Counted from the first letter of the stretch, positions 28,943 to 37,038 are shown. The stretch is DNA of 41,662 nucleotides from Streptomyces sp. NBC_01750 (GCF_035918095.1 NZ_CP109139.1:1-41662); one strand, 5' to 3'. Program-made: numbers and translations. The notes: a model not told the origin generated them from the sequence alone.

Positions 28943-30385
28943 TTACAGCAGGGGGTTGATGCCGACCGGCAGGCCGACGACCATCGCGGCGGACTGGCCG
29001 CCGAACGCCGGGCGGAACCGCAGACCGCCGGAAGCGCGGGCCGCTTTGTCGATCTCGCGCCGCGCGGCGGGCAGGTCTGCCGCATTGCTCACCGTGGTGG
29101 TCACGTAGATGGACCACTGGACCATCCCCGCGCCGGTTGCCTCCTCGGTCGCCGTGCGCTCGGCGTGCTCGGCGTCGACCCGCTCGCGCCGCGTCGACGT
29201 GCGCTTGGTGCGCTGCCGGTACTCGGCCCTGGCCTCATTGGCGTTGACCTCCCGTTCCACCACCGCCATCGCTTCATCGGTGGGCAGCACCCGGTAGGCG
29301 AGCGTTACCCGCCGGGTGAAGGCGCCCGGCGCGAGGAGCTTCAGCAACACGTCATAGGTGACGGGCTTGCGCGGGGCTTCCCGCAGTACGTACGAGACGG
29401 AGTGGTATCCGTCGTGCCGGTACACCGCCCAGTCGTCCTCAGCAGCCACCGGCCCGACCTCATGCCAGACGAGTTCGGCGATCTCGTCGGCCGGGGCGTC
29501 CATGTCGGCCGGGACGAAAGCGCCTCGGACCAGGCGCTTGATGTCGGCGTCCGTCGCGCGCCGCAGCACGTCGACACCGGCCCCGGACAGGTCCACTGCG
29601 TCCAGGGCGCCGAGGGTGACCGCCGCCGCTTCTGCGGGCCCCTTGGGCTTCTCCGGAGACTGGGACGGGTCGATCACCAGCGACATCCAGGCTGCGAGTT
29701 GGGCACTTGCCCGGGGCGCGCGGTCGACCAGCTCGCCGATCGCTTCCCGGGCCAGGCTCGGCGCGCTCGGGTCGAGGCGGTGGCGTACATGGTCGGAGAG
29801 CGCGGCCCCCGAGGAGGGAGTGATCTGGAGCGTCACCGCGCCGACCCGCACGCCGTCCTCATCGGCGAGGCGAGCGAGCGCGTCTCCCCACGCGTTGACC
29901 TGCGAGCGGACCGTAGCGCCGGATGCCAGAAGGCTCCCGGCGGGGTTCAGCAACAAGGCCGCCGTCATCGTGCCCGTGCGCTGATTCCAGACCAGGCCCG
30001 TCGCTCCCCGGCCGTCCGAGCTTTCCGCCCGGACGAGCTTGGTCGGGGCCGCCATGCCCGGCAGGTCGAGCGCTTCCGGCGACGGCAGGAACACCGACCG
30101 GTAAGAGGTCTCGCCGCGCATGTGGCCCCAGCTCCAACGGGCACGGCCGATGACGTAGGACATCAGCGGCATACCGTGCCGCTGCCACACCGTCAGGGCG
30201 ATGACCGTGAGTGCGATAGGGATCGTCACGGGCAGGGTGGCGATCGAGCCGCCCATGACGATGAGGAGGATCGGGGCCAGCAGTGCGCCGACGACGATCA
30301 CCGTCTGAGGGGTATTCAGGGACGCAATGCCCATGCTCTTGCTACGACGCCACCCGCCGTACAGAGGCTGTGATTCCGTGGTCAT
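28943..30385 (-). CDS. SCO6880-family T4SS protein
   Basis: 480 residues from ATG 30385, behind a strong GGAAAGGAGTAAAGGAC site. The N-terminus has two membrane segments (VIVVGALLAPILLIVMGGSI and LPVTIPIALTVIALTVW), reminiscent of VirB3. The remainder is soluble, with GATGLVWNQRTGTMTAALLL, GYHSVSYVLREAPRKPVTYD and a C-terminal MVQWSIYVTTTVSNAADLP segment resembling the N-terminal half of VirB4. This is the layout of SCO6880-type proteins of actinobacterial T4SS loci. With the next gene it probably rebuilds a full VirB3-VirB4 unit. Confidence 0.85.
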   Translation of the reverse strand: MTTESQPLYGGWRRSKSMGIASLNTPQTVIVVGALLAPILLIVMGGSIATLPVTIPIALTVIALTVWQRHGMPLMSYVIGRARWSWGHMRGETSYRSVFLPSPEALDLPGMAAPTKLVRAESSDGRGATGLVWNQRTGTMTAALLLNPAGSLLASGATVRSQVNAWGDALARLADEDGVRVGAVTLQITPSSGAALSDHVRHRLDPSAPSLAREAIGELVDRAPRASAQLAAWMSLVIDPSQSPEKPKGPAEAAAVTLGALDAVDLSGAGVDVLRRATDADIKRLVRGAFVPADMDAPADEIAELVWHEVGPVAAEDDWAVYRHDGYHSVSYVLREAPRKPVTYDVLLKLLAPGAFTRRVTLAYRVLPTDEAMAVVEREVNANEARAEYRQRTKRTSTRRERVDAEHAERTATEEATGAGMVQWSIYVTTTVSNAADLPAARREIDKAARASGGLRFRPAFGGQSAAMVVGLPVGINPLL

Positions 30386-30390
30386 GTCCT

Positions 30391-31941
30391 TTACTCCTTT
30401 CCACCGACGGTGTCGCCCGCCGATTTGATGGCCTGTTTGCCCGCCTCTGCCGCGACCAGGGCGAGTGTCACCGGGCCGCCCGCCGCAGCCGTTGCGGTCG
30501 AGGCCGCCGCCGTCGAGCCGCCCGCCGCAGCCGCCTGCCCCGCACCGGCCGCCGCGGTGGCACCCTCGGCCGCCGCCGTTTCGGCACCCGCAGCCGCCGT
30601 GCTGCCGCCCTGTTGGGGGACGCTTCCGGATGCCTGCTGAATGGCGCTCGACCCCTCGGAGTCGCCGCCCGCAGCCGGGCCGCTGCGCTCCATGTCTGCC
30701 GCGTGAGATGCCGCAGTCGAGCCGCCACCGCCACCGGAGCCACCGCCGCCGCCCTCACCACCAGCGCCGCCCATCTGCGCGGCCATGGCACCGCCGACCA
30801 TGCTCAACGCACCGCCCAGGCCGCCACCGGCAGACACCGCGCTACCCATCGACATGCCGAGCGGAGAGAACAGGGCCATGAGCGACTTGAGCGCGATCAC
30901 CGACAGAATGAGGGTCACGACACCACGGATGAAGTCGATGATTCCATTGCCGTGCGCCATTTCCGTGAAGCCCACGGAGATGATGAGTGCGGCCATGGGC
31001 TTGTACGTGATGATCACCATGATTGCGGTGAAGAGTCGCGGGAGCCACTGACGCGAACTCTCGCCACCGACCTGGCCAGCCCCCGCGATCGGCAGTAGCA
31101 GAGCCTGGATCGGAATGGCTGCTTGGCGAAGGAACAGCATCACCAGTTGAATTCCGCCCACGATCAGGGAAATGAATGCGATCGCCAGCAGGCCCATCGG
31201 GTTGCCGATGGCAGGCAGCAGCATGACCGCCATCCGGTCGGGCACATCGTCCCCGCCGAACCCGACGTAAAGAATGCTCTTGGTGAGTTGGTCGGATGCG
31301 ACGAGCAGTGCGTCAATGATTCCGACACCGGCGGCACTGACCAGGACATTCATCATGAGGCCCTGAATCACCGTGGCCAGTGGGGCTCCCTTGCGCTGAA
31401 TGATCATCTTGATGCCCTGGAACATGACCAAGATCGTCGCGATACCGGCGCCGATTCCGACCATCAGGGCATGCAAGCTCAGTGACTTGGTCGGGTCGCA
31501 TTTTTTGTCCTTGTCAGGATTGCAACCCAGGACACCGGAGTCCTTGACCTGTACCGAATCGGTCGTCAGCCACCAGCCGAAGCCGACGCGCATGAACTCG
31601 CCCGCGAATTCGGCCATCGACTTGGCAGCGTCGCCGATGATGGAATCAGCGACCTTCTTCGTAGCCTCGCTGACACCCCTCTTCAACCCCTCATCGGCAA
31701 CCTTCTTTCCCTTCACGGCGAGCTTCAGGCATTGCAGGGCGCCGTCAGATGTCTTGGGCGCATTCGGGAGAAGCGTCGTCCCGCACTTGGCTGCACCCCA
31801 CCAGTCAATAGTGGGGACGACCTGAGGAACCGCCGCGGGGGCGGTCTTTGTTGCAGCGGCAGCAGGAGCCGCCGCCAGGCCGAAGAGCACCAGGAGCACG
31901 GCGAACGCCGACGCGAAGCGCGACAGCACGGAGCGGGTCAC
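30391..31941 (-). CDS. VirB6/TrbL-like polytopic membrane protein
   Basis: 516 residues from GTG 31941, chosen because AGGAAGGGG sits 7-8 bases upstream and the GTG overlaps the previous stop. A signal-like N-terminus (FAVLLVLFGLAAAPAAAATK) is followed by an exported stretch with cysteine pairs (KCGTTLL, LGCNPDKDKKCDP). Five or six membrane segments follow (e.g. HALMVGIGAGIATILVMFQG; LLAIAFISLIVGGIQLVMLF), then a long Gly/Ser/Ala-rich C-terminal tail. This matches the VirB6/TrbL class, which forms the inner-membrane channel. The Ala/Gly tail is longer than the family minimum and variable in such proteins. Confidence 0.8.
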   Translation of the reverse strand: MTRSVLSRFASAFAVLLVLFGLAAAPAAAATKTAPAAVPQVVPTIDWWGAAKCGTTLLPNAPKTSDGALQCLKLAVKGKKVADEGLKRGVSEATKKVADSIIGDAAKSMAEFAGEFMRVGFGWWLTTDSVQVKDSGVLGCNPDKDKKCDPTKSLSLHALMVGIGAGIATILVMFQGIKMIIQRKGAPLATVIQGLMMNVLVSAAGVGIIDALLVASDQLTKSILYVGFGGDDVPDRMAVMLLPAIGNPMGLLAIAFISLIVGGIQLVMLFLRQAAIPIQALLLPIAGAGQVGGESSRQWLPRLFTAIMVIITYKPMAALIISVGFTEMAHGNGIIDFIRGVVTLILSVIALKSLMALFSPLGMSMGSAVSAGGGLGGALSMVGGAMAAQMGGAGGEGGGGGSGGGGGSTAASHAADMERSGPAAGGDSEGSSAIQQASGSVPQQGGSTAAAGAETAAAEGATAAAGAGQAAAAGGSTAAASTATAAAGGPVTLALVAAEAGKQAIKSAGDTVGGKE

Positions 31942-32699
31942 AGTCGGTCCCCTTCCTGAATCGCCTTCCACCCGTCCTCGTTGAACTTGGCGGAGCCAAC
32001 GTCAACGGGGTCCGGAAGGTTCTTGGGCGGGTCAGTGGGCATGACCTTCCAGTCCCCCGACTCCCACACGGCCCGGCCGGGGCTCACCACGAGCGTTGTC
32101 GTGGAGTCCGCGCCTGCCTTGGGGGCGTGCGTGACGCGCAGGAGAACGAGCACGTCAACGCTGCTGGAGTCGACCTCGGCCCACTTCACCCCGATCGGCC
32201 AGGCGTTGAGAGTGGCCCCCGCCGGCAGCGGCCCCGAAGCGGAGACGCCCGCGAACTCGCGGTTGCCCTTGGCCCCGTCCTCGGCCGCTGCGGCCATGTC
32301 ATTGCGGTACTGCGCGGATGCGTAGGCGAGGATGCCCGCCTTGACTTGCGCGGGGTCCAGTGACCATGCGTTTCGTGCGGAAGCAACCGTCATGGCCGCC
32401 GCCCCCTCGGGGGTCCGGGGGAACTTGACCGGCAGATTGCCGACCTTCGCCGCGGCGTCCGGGAGCTTCGCGTACTTCTCGGGCGCGACATAGCCGCCGT
32501 CGTCCTCAGGGAGAGTCGCGGCGGGCTTGGGTGCGGTGTTCGACGGCTGCGGAGCCGGGGCCCCCTTGTCGCTGCCTGAGTCGCCGCCGGTTACGGCGAT
32601 GACGACCAGGGCGGCGACGAGCACCAGCACGATGCCGGTGAGGACGAAGACCGCGCGCCGCATGCGGCGTTGGGCCGCCTGTTGGAGATCGAGTGTCAT
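31938..32699 (-). CDS. VirB8/TcpC-like bitopic T4SS protein
   Basis: 253 residues from ATG 32699. One N-terminal membrane helix (AVFVLTGIVLVLVAALVVIA, residues about 16-35) is followed by a disordered linker and an outer domain of about 150 residues. That domain has helix-strand character (ILAYASAQYRNDMAAAAEDG; VDVLVLLRVTHAPKAGADST). Size, topology and position between VirB6-like and pilin-like genes fit a VirB8-type scaffold with an NTF2-like fold; no residue-level motif proves it. The end overlaps the VirB6-like start (GTGA). Confidence 0.65.
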   Translation of the reverse strand: MTLDLQQAAQRRMRRAVFVLTGIVLVLVAALVVIAVTGGDSGSDKGAPAPQPSNTAPKPAATLPEDDGGYVAPEKYAKLPDAAAKVGNLPVKFPRTPEGAAAMTVASARNAWSLDPAQVKAGILAYASAQYRNDMAAAAEDGAKGNREFAGVSASGPLPAGATLNAWPIGVKWAEVDSSSVDVLVLLRVTHAPKAGADSTTTLVVSPGRAVWESGDWKVMPTDPPKNLPDPVDVGSAKFNEDGWKAIQEGDRL

Positions 32700-32709
32700 G
32701 GTCGCCCCC

Positions 32710-33033
32710 TCAGGCCCCGACGATGCCGGGGACGACGCCAGCGGCGAGGGTGACGACGGACAAGCCGCCGAGCACCCACAACAGGCCGTTGGCGCCTTCT
32801 GCTGACAGGTGGCTCCGGTTGCGCCGGCCGACCATCATCATGATTCCGCAGGCGATCAGGCCGAGGATTCCGGCGCCGATTGCAAAGTATTTGGCCCAGC
32901 CGATCCATTCGGGCATCACGGTTTCCATGCCGGGTGGGGAGGCCGGGGGCGCGTCCCAGGCGGGTGGCTTCGGCTTCGGATCCGCCATGGGGGCCTGAGC
33001 CGCCATGTCCGCGAGGGTGTTCAACAGGTGCAT
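32710..33033 (-). CDS. Small two-helix membrane protein (VirB2-like candidate)
   Basis: 107 residues from ATG 33033. A Pro-rich soluble N-terminus (PKPKPPAWDAPPASPPGM) precedes two membrane segments: YFAIGAGILGLIACGIMMMV and NGLLWVLGGLSVVTLAAGVV. A short basic loop (GRRNRSHLSAEGA) joins them. Small two-span proteins in this operon position are usually compared with VirB2 pilins or with small channel subunits. No signal peptidase site is evident, so I favour a membrane subunit over a secreted pilin. Gaps to neighbours are 10-15 bases. Confidence 0.65.
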   Translation of the reverse strand: MHLLNTLADMAAQAPMADPKPKPPAWDAPPASPPGMETVMPEWIGWAKYFAIGAGILGLIACGIMMMVGRRNRSHLSAEGANGLLWVLGGLSVVTLAAGVVPGIVGA

Positions 33034-33048
33034 TCGTGTTTCTCCTAG

Positions 33049-33516
33049 TCAGGAAGGGAGCCCGAGTTGCCGCCGCAGGTTGCGGGCGGCCTTCTGGACG
33101 GCTGGGTGGGTGAGGCCCTCGGCGGGAGTGTCGATCTCCCGCAGCCGCACCAGGTACGGGACTTCTGCGATTCCGAGGACCCGCGACCCGATGGCCCGCC
33201 TGCGGTAGACCACGGCTCTCGGCAGCCGGAGCGGCGCATCTCGGACGATGACGAGATACGGACGGGGCACTGTCGGGTGCCACCTGCCGATCAGGCGCAC
33301 GGCTTCCTGCATCCCAAAAGCGGTGGACCGAGCCACCACAAGCGGGATGTAATGCGATGGCAGGTGCGAACCCGTGCTCAGTTCGAGGGAGCCGCCGCTC
33401 CCATCGGGGTCGAGCCAACGGGTGACGGTCGAAGTCCCCGCCCCGCCATGAGCGCCGAGGACCCCGTAGCACTTGGTCTGACCGGCAGATTCTTGAACTC
33501 GCGTGCTCTGGTACAT
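33049..33516 (-). CDS. ParA-like protein with degenerate P-loop, first gene of the T4SS operon
   Basis: 155 residues from ATG 33516, behind GGGGGTGAAATC. CYGVLGAHGGAGTSTVTRWL aligns with the deviant Walker A of ParA/MinD (KGGxGKST), but both lysines are missing (H and T instead), so nucleotide hydrolysis is unlikely. Later YIPLVVARSTAFGMQEAVRL and YLVIVRDAPLRLPRAVVYRR follow the ParA-like strand order. I recall similar small, degenerate ParA-like proteins (possibly the DUF6668 group) in Streptomyces T4SS loci. Probable regulatory or positioning role at the transfer machine. Confidence 0.6.
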   Translation of the reverse strand: MYQSTRVQESAGQTKCYGVLGAHGGAGTSTVTRWLDPDGSGGSLELSTGSHLPSHYIPLVVARSTAFGMQEAVRLIGRWHPTVPRPYLVIVRDAPLRLPRAVVYRRRAIGSRVLGIAEVPYLVRLREIDTPAEGLTHPAVQKAARNLRRQLGLPS

Positions 33517-33581
33517 GATTTCACCCCCTTATGCTGCATCTAACTCAACAGTGACGCTACCATGACGGACTGTCAACGTGT

Positions 33582-33593
33582 ACTTATATAAGT
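33582..33593. promoter_or_regulatory. ACTTATATAAGT palindrome in the divergent promoter region
   Basis: A perfect 12-bp AT palindrome 8 bases before ATG 33602, between the XRE regulator and the leftward T4SS operon. It probably overlaps a -10 box, so it is a candidate operator for the adjacent regulator. Confidence 0.55.
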
Positions 33594-33601
33594 TGGGGTC
33601 C

Positions 33602-34069
33602 ATGAGTCCGTCGAGTGGCATGCTGAATTTTCGCGCGGATCGTTTGCGAAAGCAACGTTTGGCGCGTGGGCTGAGTTCCGATCAGTTGGCGGCGTTGGCT
33701 GGAATTAGTCCAGAGACAGAACGTCGGGCGGAGAGCGGACGCAAGCCAGGGCCCCGTGTCGTAGCGGCATTGGCCAAGGCCCTCGGAGTGTCAGTCGGCG
33801 AACTGGCCCCGGCAGAGGGTCCGTTGACCCTGAGGCAGATGCGTCAGCGCCGCGGGCTCACCCAACGCGAGGTAGCCGCAGAGGTGGGGGTGACGAGTCA
33901 GATGGTCAGTCGTGTGGAGGCTGGAACGTATGGGGTCAAGGACGCTTCGCGGTGGGCCGCCGCTTATGGCACGAGCGAAGCGAAGTGGACAAAGGCATGG
34001 AGGGCGGGCCAAGAGGAACGACGGCGGAGGATCAGGGCCCAGACCAGGGATGACGGGGGAACAGAATGA
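33602..34069 (+). CDS. Tandem XRE-family helix-turn-helix regulator
   Basis: 155 residues from ATG 33602. Two XRE domains are visible: LRKQRLARGLSSDQLAALAG, with ISPETERRAESGRK (residues about 10-62), and LRQMRQRRGLTQREVAAEVG, with VTSQMVSRVEAGTYG (residues about 72-115). The C-terminus is basic helix. Divergent from the T4SS operon and coupled by an ATGA overlap to the wall-hydrolase gene, it is well placed to control conjugation genes in both directions. The 12-bp palindrome just upstream is a likely binding site; target and effector are unknown. Confidence 0.8.
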   Translation: MSPSSGMLNFRADRLRKQRLARGLSSDQLAALAGISPETERRAESGRKPGPRVVAALAKALGVSVGELAPAEGPLTLRQMRQRRGLTQREVAAEVGVTSQMVSRVEAGTYGVKDASRWAAAYGTSEAKWTKAWRAGQEERRRRIRAQTRDDGGTE

Positions 34070-35133
34070 AGAAGGCCATAGGCGGCATCGCCGCCGCAGT
34101 CGTGGGCGTCCCGGTGGGAGTCATCAGTCTCGTCCTGGGCGGAGCTGCCGCCGACGCTTCCGCTCCGCAGGCCGCAGGACAGGCACTTGGGGGCTTGAAC
34201 CTAGCTCAGATGCCCGCAGCCGGGCGGGCATACGCGTCCTGGTACGTCAGGAGCGCGGCCCAGTGCCCCCAGCTCTCCCCCGCCGTGCTGGCCGCCCAAG
34301 GCCAGCAGGAAAGCGGCTTTGACCCGGACATCGGCAGCTCTGCGGGAGCGGTCGGGATCGCGCAGTTCCTCCCGTCGACGTACGCCAGTTACGGCGAGGA
34401 CAGCGACGGCGACGGGAAGACCGGGCCGACCGATCCCGAGGACGCGATCATGGCTCAGGGCCGGTTCATGTGCTCTTTGATCGCTCGCGCGGAGAAGGCG
34501 GGATACCCAGGCCAGCCCATCGAGCTCGCGCTAGCCGGGTACAACGCCGGTTGGGGCAGGGTCCAGCAGTACGGCGGCGTGCCACCGGAGAGTTTCGCGG
34601 CCGGGCAGACCTATCACTACGTGCGCATCATCATGGCGACCGCGAAGAAGTGGAGTCATGTCGGCATCAGTGGTCTCGGCAGCGGCAGCGGACCCGACGC
34701 CGTACGGCGCGCATACACCGAGCTCGGTACCCCCTACTCATGGGGAGGCGGCTCACCCGGCGGGCCCACCGTCGGATTCTGCGGGGGCGGAGGCGGATAC
34801 CTCCACGGTGAGTGCGTAGCCGCCCACACTGCCGGCTTTGACTGCTCGTCCCTGACGCAGTTTGCATGGTGGCCCAGCCTCAAACTCCCCAGGACCGCGG
34901 CCGACCAGTACCAGGCCACCGTCAGCCGCCCCGTGGGCAAGGGCGACCTACGGCCTGGCGATTTGCTGTTCTGGTCGAAGGGCGGCACGGGCGCGATCTA
35001 TCACGTCGCCCTCTACTACGGCGATGGAAAGATCTTGCACGCGCCCAGGACCGGCAAGACCGTGACCATCGCTGACCTGGACGGAGCGATGCCCGCGCGC
35101 GAGTACGTCGGAGCGACGCGGCCCGGCGCATAG
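34066..35133 (+). CDS. Secreted lytic transglycosylase / NlpC-P60 peptidoglycan hydrolase
   Basis: 355 residues from ATG 34066 (ATGA overlap with the regulator). The signal-anchor is AIGGIAAAVVGVPVGVISLV. The transglycosylase domain (residues about 50-200) has the catalytic Glu in GQQESGFDPDIG (E82), plus AVGIAQFLPSTYASYG and ALAGYNAGWGRV. The NlpC/P60 domain (about 215-350) has FDCSSLTQFAW (C260), YHVALYYGDG (H313) and ILHAP (H325). Two-domain hydrolases of this kind are the VirB1-equivalents of Gram-positive transfer systems and open the cell wall locally for the channel. It is outside the main T4SS operon and divergent from it. Confidence 0.9.
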   Translation: MKKAIGGIAAAVVGVPVGVISLVLGGAAADASAPQAAGQALGGLNLAQMPAAGRAYASWYVRSAAQCPQLSPAVLAAQGQQESGFDPDIGSSAGAVGIAQFLPSTYASYGEDSDGDGKTGPTDPEDAIMAQGRFMCSLIARAEKAGYPGQPIELALAGYNAGWGRVQQYGGVPPESFAAGQTYHYVRIIMATAKKWSHVGISGLGSGSGPDAVRRAYTELGTPYSWGGGSPGGPTVGFCGGGGGYLHGECVAAHTAGFDCSSLTQFAWWPSLKLPRTAADQYQATVSRPVGKGDLRPGDLLFWSKGGTGAIYHVALYYGDGKILHAPRTGKTVTIADLDGAMPAREYVGATRPGA

Positions 35134-35154
35134 CGCCCCTCCCCTGGCGGCGAC

Positions 35155-35172
35155 TTCGCGTGTACACGCGAA
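35155..35172. repeat. TGTACA palindrome, copy 9 (perfect, 18 bp)
   Basis: TTCGCGTGTACACGCGAA after the wall-hydrolase gene and before the terminator at 35200. The arms carry GTG/CAC in place of TTG/CAA. Confidence 0.6.
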
Positions 35173-35199
35173 ATGCTCGAGGTAGGGGAGAACGGCGAA

Positions 35200-35228
35200 G
35201 AGCCCGCCACCGCGATGGTGGCGGGCTC
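35200..35228. terminator. Bidirectional terminator
   Basis: GAGCCCGCCACC and GGTGGCGGGCTC, a perfect 12-bp stem with a 5-nt loop, between the end of the wall-hydrolase gene and the end of the leftward 35242 gene. Confidence 0.8.
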
Positions 35229-35241
35229 CCTCGTGCTTCGG

Positions 35242-35529
35242 TTACGAGCGGACCAGGGCCTCACGTTCGGCACGGCGGTCCACATAGACCACGTCATCGG
35301 CCGTGTTCAGCGCCGCCACGACGGCCAACAGCTCTTCCACCGGCCCGAACGGCAGTGGGCCGACCTGTACGGGCAGCTTGGCGGCCGGGGGCTCGGTCGA
35401 CGGCTCGACCGGTTCTGCCGGCGGCAGCAGCGGCCACCCCCCCTCCGGCGGCTGAGCCGGAACCAGTGCCCACCCGGCGGTACCGCCAGTTCCCCGCACC
35501 ACACCGCGAGAGTCACGTACTACTGTCAT
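35242..35529 (-). CDS. Unrecognised 95-residue protein
   Basis: ATG 35529 has a textbook GGAGG seven bases upstream, which decides the start. The first half is Gly/Pro-rich (GWALVPAQPPEGGWPLLPP); the second half looks folded, with KLPVQVGPLPFGPVEELLAV and AALNTADDVVYVDRRAER, probably a helix and strand. No motif, zinc site or membrane segment. It stands alone on the minus strand between the wall hydrolase and the partition module, with its own terminator. Function unknown. Confidence 0.6.
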   Translation of the reverse strand: MTVVRDSRGVVRGTGGTAGWALVPAQPPEGGWPLLPPAEPVEPSTEPPAAKLPVQVGPLPFGPVEELLAVVAALNTADDVVYVDRRAEREALVRS

Positions 35530-35746
35530 GCCAGATCCTCCAAACCAGGATCGAGGCCCAGACGGCGAGCCGCATAGAGCGCCGTCAGTGGCCGACTGAT
35601 GAGGGGTTCGGGTGCCAGCCCGGCCCCTCATTTACGTATATGTGCAGGTCAACGCCGCTGCACTTATGCATTTATGCATGTACAACCATCACGGTACATC
35701 ACTGAGCCCCACCGGGTAAGGAGGCTCCAGCAGTTATGCCGTCATA
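35530..35746. promoter_or_regulatory. Partition promoter region with TTATGCAT repeats
   Basis: Two adjacent TTATGCAT direct repeats (35664-35671, 35672-35679) lie inside TGCACTTATGCAT-TTATGCATGTACA, about 70 bases before parA. Related sites downstream of the parA partner gene make this a candidate centromere half or an autoregulatory operator. AAGGAGGCTCCAGC (about 35717) is slightly far from ATG 35747 to be its ribosome site. Confidence 0.5.
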
Positions 35747-36502
35747 ATGTCGTGCATGTCTAAGACGCTTCCCGAGTGGGCCAAAGGAGACGGCTCCCGG
35801 CCGCCAATCGTCGCCACCGCAGCCTGGAAGGGAGGCGACGGCAAGAGCACCCTTGGGTACGAGACTGCTTATCAGCTCGGCTCGACCCTCGCTGATTTCG
35901 ACTGGGACAAGGGCGGATGCTCCGCCTCGTGGGGCTTCCGGGCTGAGCGGCGTGTCCGGGCTCCGATGCTTGACGCGTTCGAGCGAGGCACGACGCCAAC
36001 CCCGCTGACTGGTCGGCGAAAGCCCGACCTGATTCCGTCTCACCCGGACTTCGGGTTGAACCAGCCGGCGCCCGACAAGATCGCAGACGCTCTAGAGCAG
36101 TGGGCTCGGGAGCTCGACAGCCCCTTGTCAGTGGACACACACCCGGGCGGCTGCGACTCCACGTACGGAGCCCTCCAGGCTGCGGATGTTGTGCTCGTTC
36201 CGGCAGTGCTCGCGGACAAGAGCCTCAACGCGTTGGAGGGGATGCTCGAAGAGCTGACGGACTACCCGCTGTTGGTCATCCCATACATGGTCAAGAGCCC
36301 GCCGGCCCGGATGAGGAAGCGGCTCAAAGACATGACCGCCAGGTTCGAGATCCCCGTGGGGCCAATGGTCGGCTACTACCCGTGGATTCCCACCCGCAGT
36401 CGACGAATGGCCATCTGCGCGGAGCCCGTTTCCAAGCAGGCGCTTCCCTTCGTTCGGCAGATCGACCACGTGGTGAAGGAGGTCATCAACTATGCCGGCT
36501 GA
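35747..36502 (+). CDS. parA: ParA-type partition ATPase
   Basis: 251 residues from ATG 35747; the ATG four codons later is also possible. TAAWKGGDGKSTLGYETAYQ is a deviant Walker A with both signature lysines (K28, K33). TLADFDWDKGG and PLSVDTHPGGCDS correspond to the ParA A' and Walker B segments, with VVLVPAVLADKSLNALEGML after them. There is no N-terminal DNA-binding domain, so this is the short ParA type that relies on a partner. It would move plasmid copies over the nucleoid. The partner gene overlaps its end by 11 nt. Confidence 0.85.
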   Translation: MSCMSKTLPEWAKGDGSRPPIVATAAWKGGDGKSTLGYETAYQLGSTLADFDWDKGGCSASWGFRAERRVRAPMLDAFERGTTPTPLTGRRKPDLIPSHPDFGLNQPAPDKIADALEQWARELDSPLSVDTHPGGCDSTYGALQAADVVLVPAVLADKSLNALEGMLEELTDYPLLVIPYMVKSPPARMRKRLKDMTARFEIPVGPMVGYYPWIPTRSRRMAICAEPVSKQALPFVRQIDHVVKEVINYAG

Positions 36503-37001
36503 TGGACTGGACGAGCTCGAAGAGCAAGCGGCCCGCCGTCGCCGTGGACCCCAGCCGCCGCGGAATCCGAAGTCCAAAGAGACTCAGGAGGAGAAGAAGG
36601 CGCGACTTGAGCGTGAGCGGCAGGAGCGGGACGAAGCCCGTCGGCGCCGCGATGCTGAGGAAGAGGCCAAGCGCACGTCCGAGGAGGAGGCCCGCCAGGA
36701 GGCCGAGGAACGAGATCGCCGCCAGGCAGAGGAAGAGCAGCAGGCCCGCGCGGCGGCCGAGGCCGCGGCCGGGACGAAGAAGCGCCCGCCCTCTGCCACC
36801 TGGTACCCCGACCGCGAGAACGAAGAGTTCTTGTGGACCGTCGCTCAGGCGGCAACGGCCCGCCGGGAGAAGATCCCCGCCACCGCGGTGATCCGGCTCG
36901 CGCTACGACGCCTCGAAGATCAGATGAGCCCTGAGAAGATCGTGGAGGCTCTGAGCGGTCCTGTGCAGACCGGCGGCAAGATTGGGCGGCCCCGCCGCTA
37001 G
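36492..37001 (+). CDS. ParA partner protein: coiled coil plus ribbon-helix-helix-like domain
   Basis: 169 residues from ATG 36492, inside the end of parA. Residues about 25-95 are charged coiled coil (EEKKARLERERQERDEARRR; EEEARQEAEERDRRQAEEEQ). The C-terminal part (TWYPDRENEEFLWTVAQAAT; KIPATAVIRLALRRLEDQMS) has the strand-helix-helix outline of a ribbon-helix-helix domain. It is not a classical ParB with a CTPase domain. In position and size it fits the small DNA-binding partners of short ParAs, which bind a centromere of repeats, here perhaps the TTATGCAT-type sites. Fold and role are inferred. Confidence 0.65.
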   Translation: MPADGLDELEEQAARRRRGPQPPRNPKSKETQEEKKARLERERQERDEARRRRDAEEEAKRTSEEEARQEAEERDRRQAEEEQQARAAAEAAAGTKKRPPSATWYPDRENEEFLWTVAQAATARREKIPATAVIRLALRRLEDQMSPEKIVEALSGPVQTGGKIGRPRR

Positions 37002-37038
37002 TCCCGGCAACTCTGTGCGGGTGACTGTGCAGTGACGT

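Noticed and set aside
27953..30373. An 806-codon open frame on the plus strand across the VirB4-type and SCO6880-type genes
   Set aside because: Antisense to two recognisable transfer genes; composition is typical of a shadow frame.
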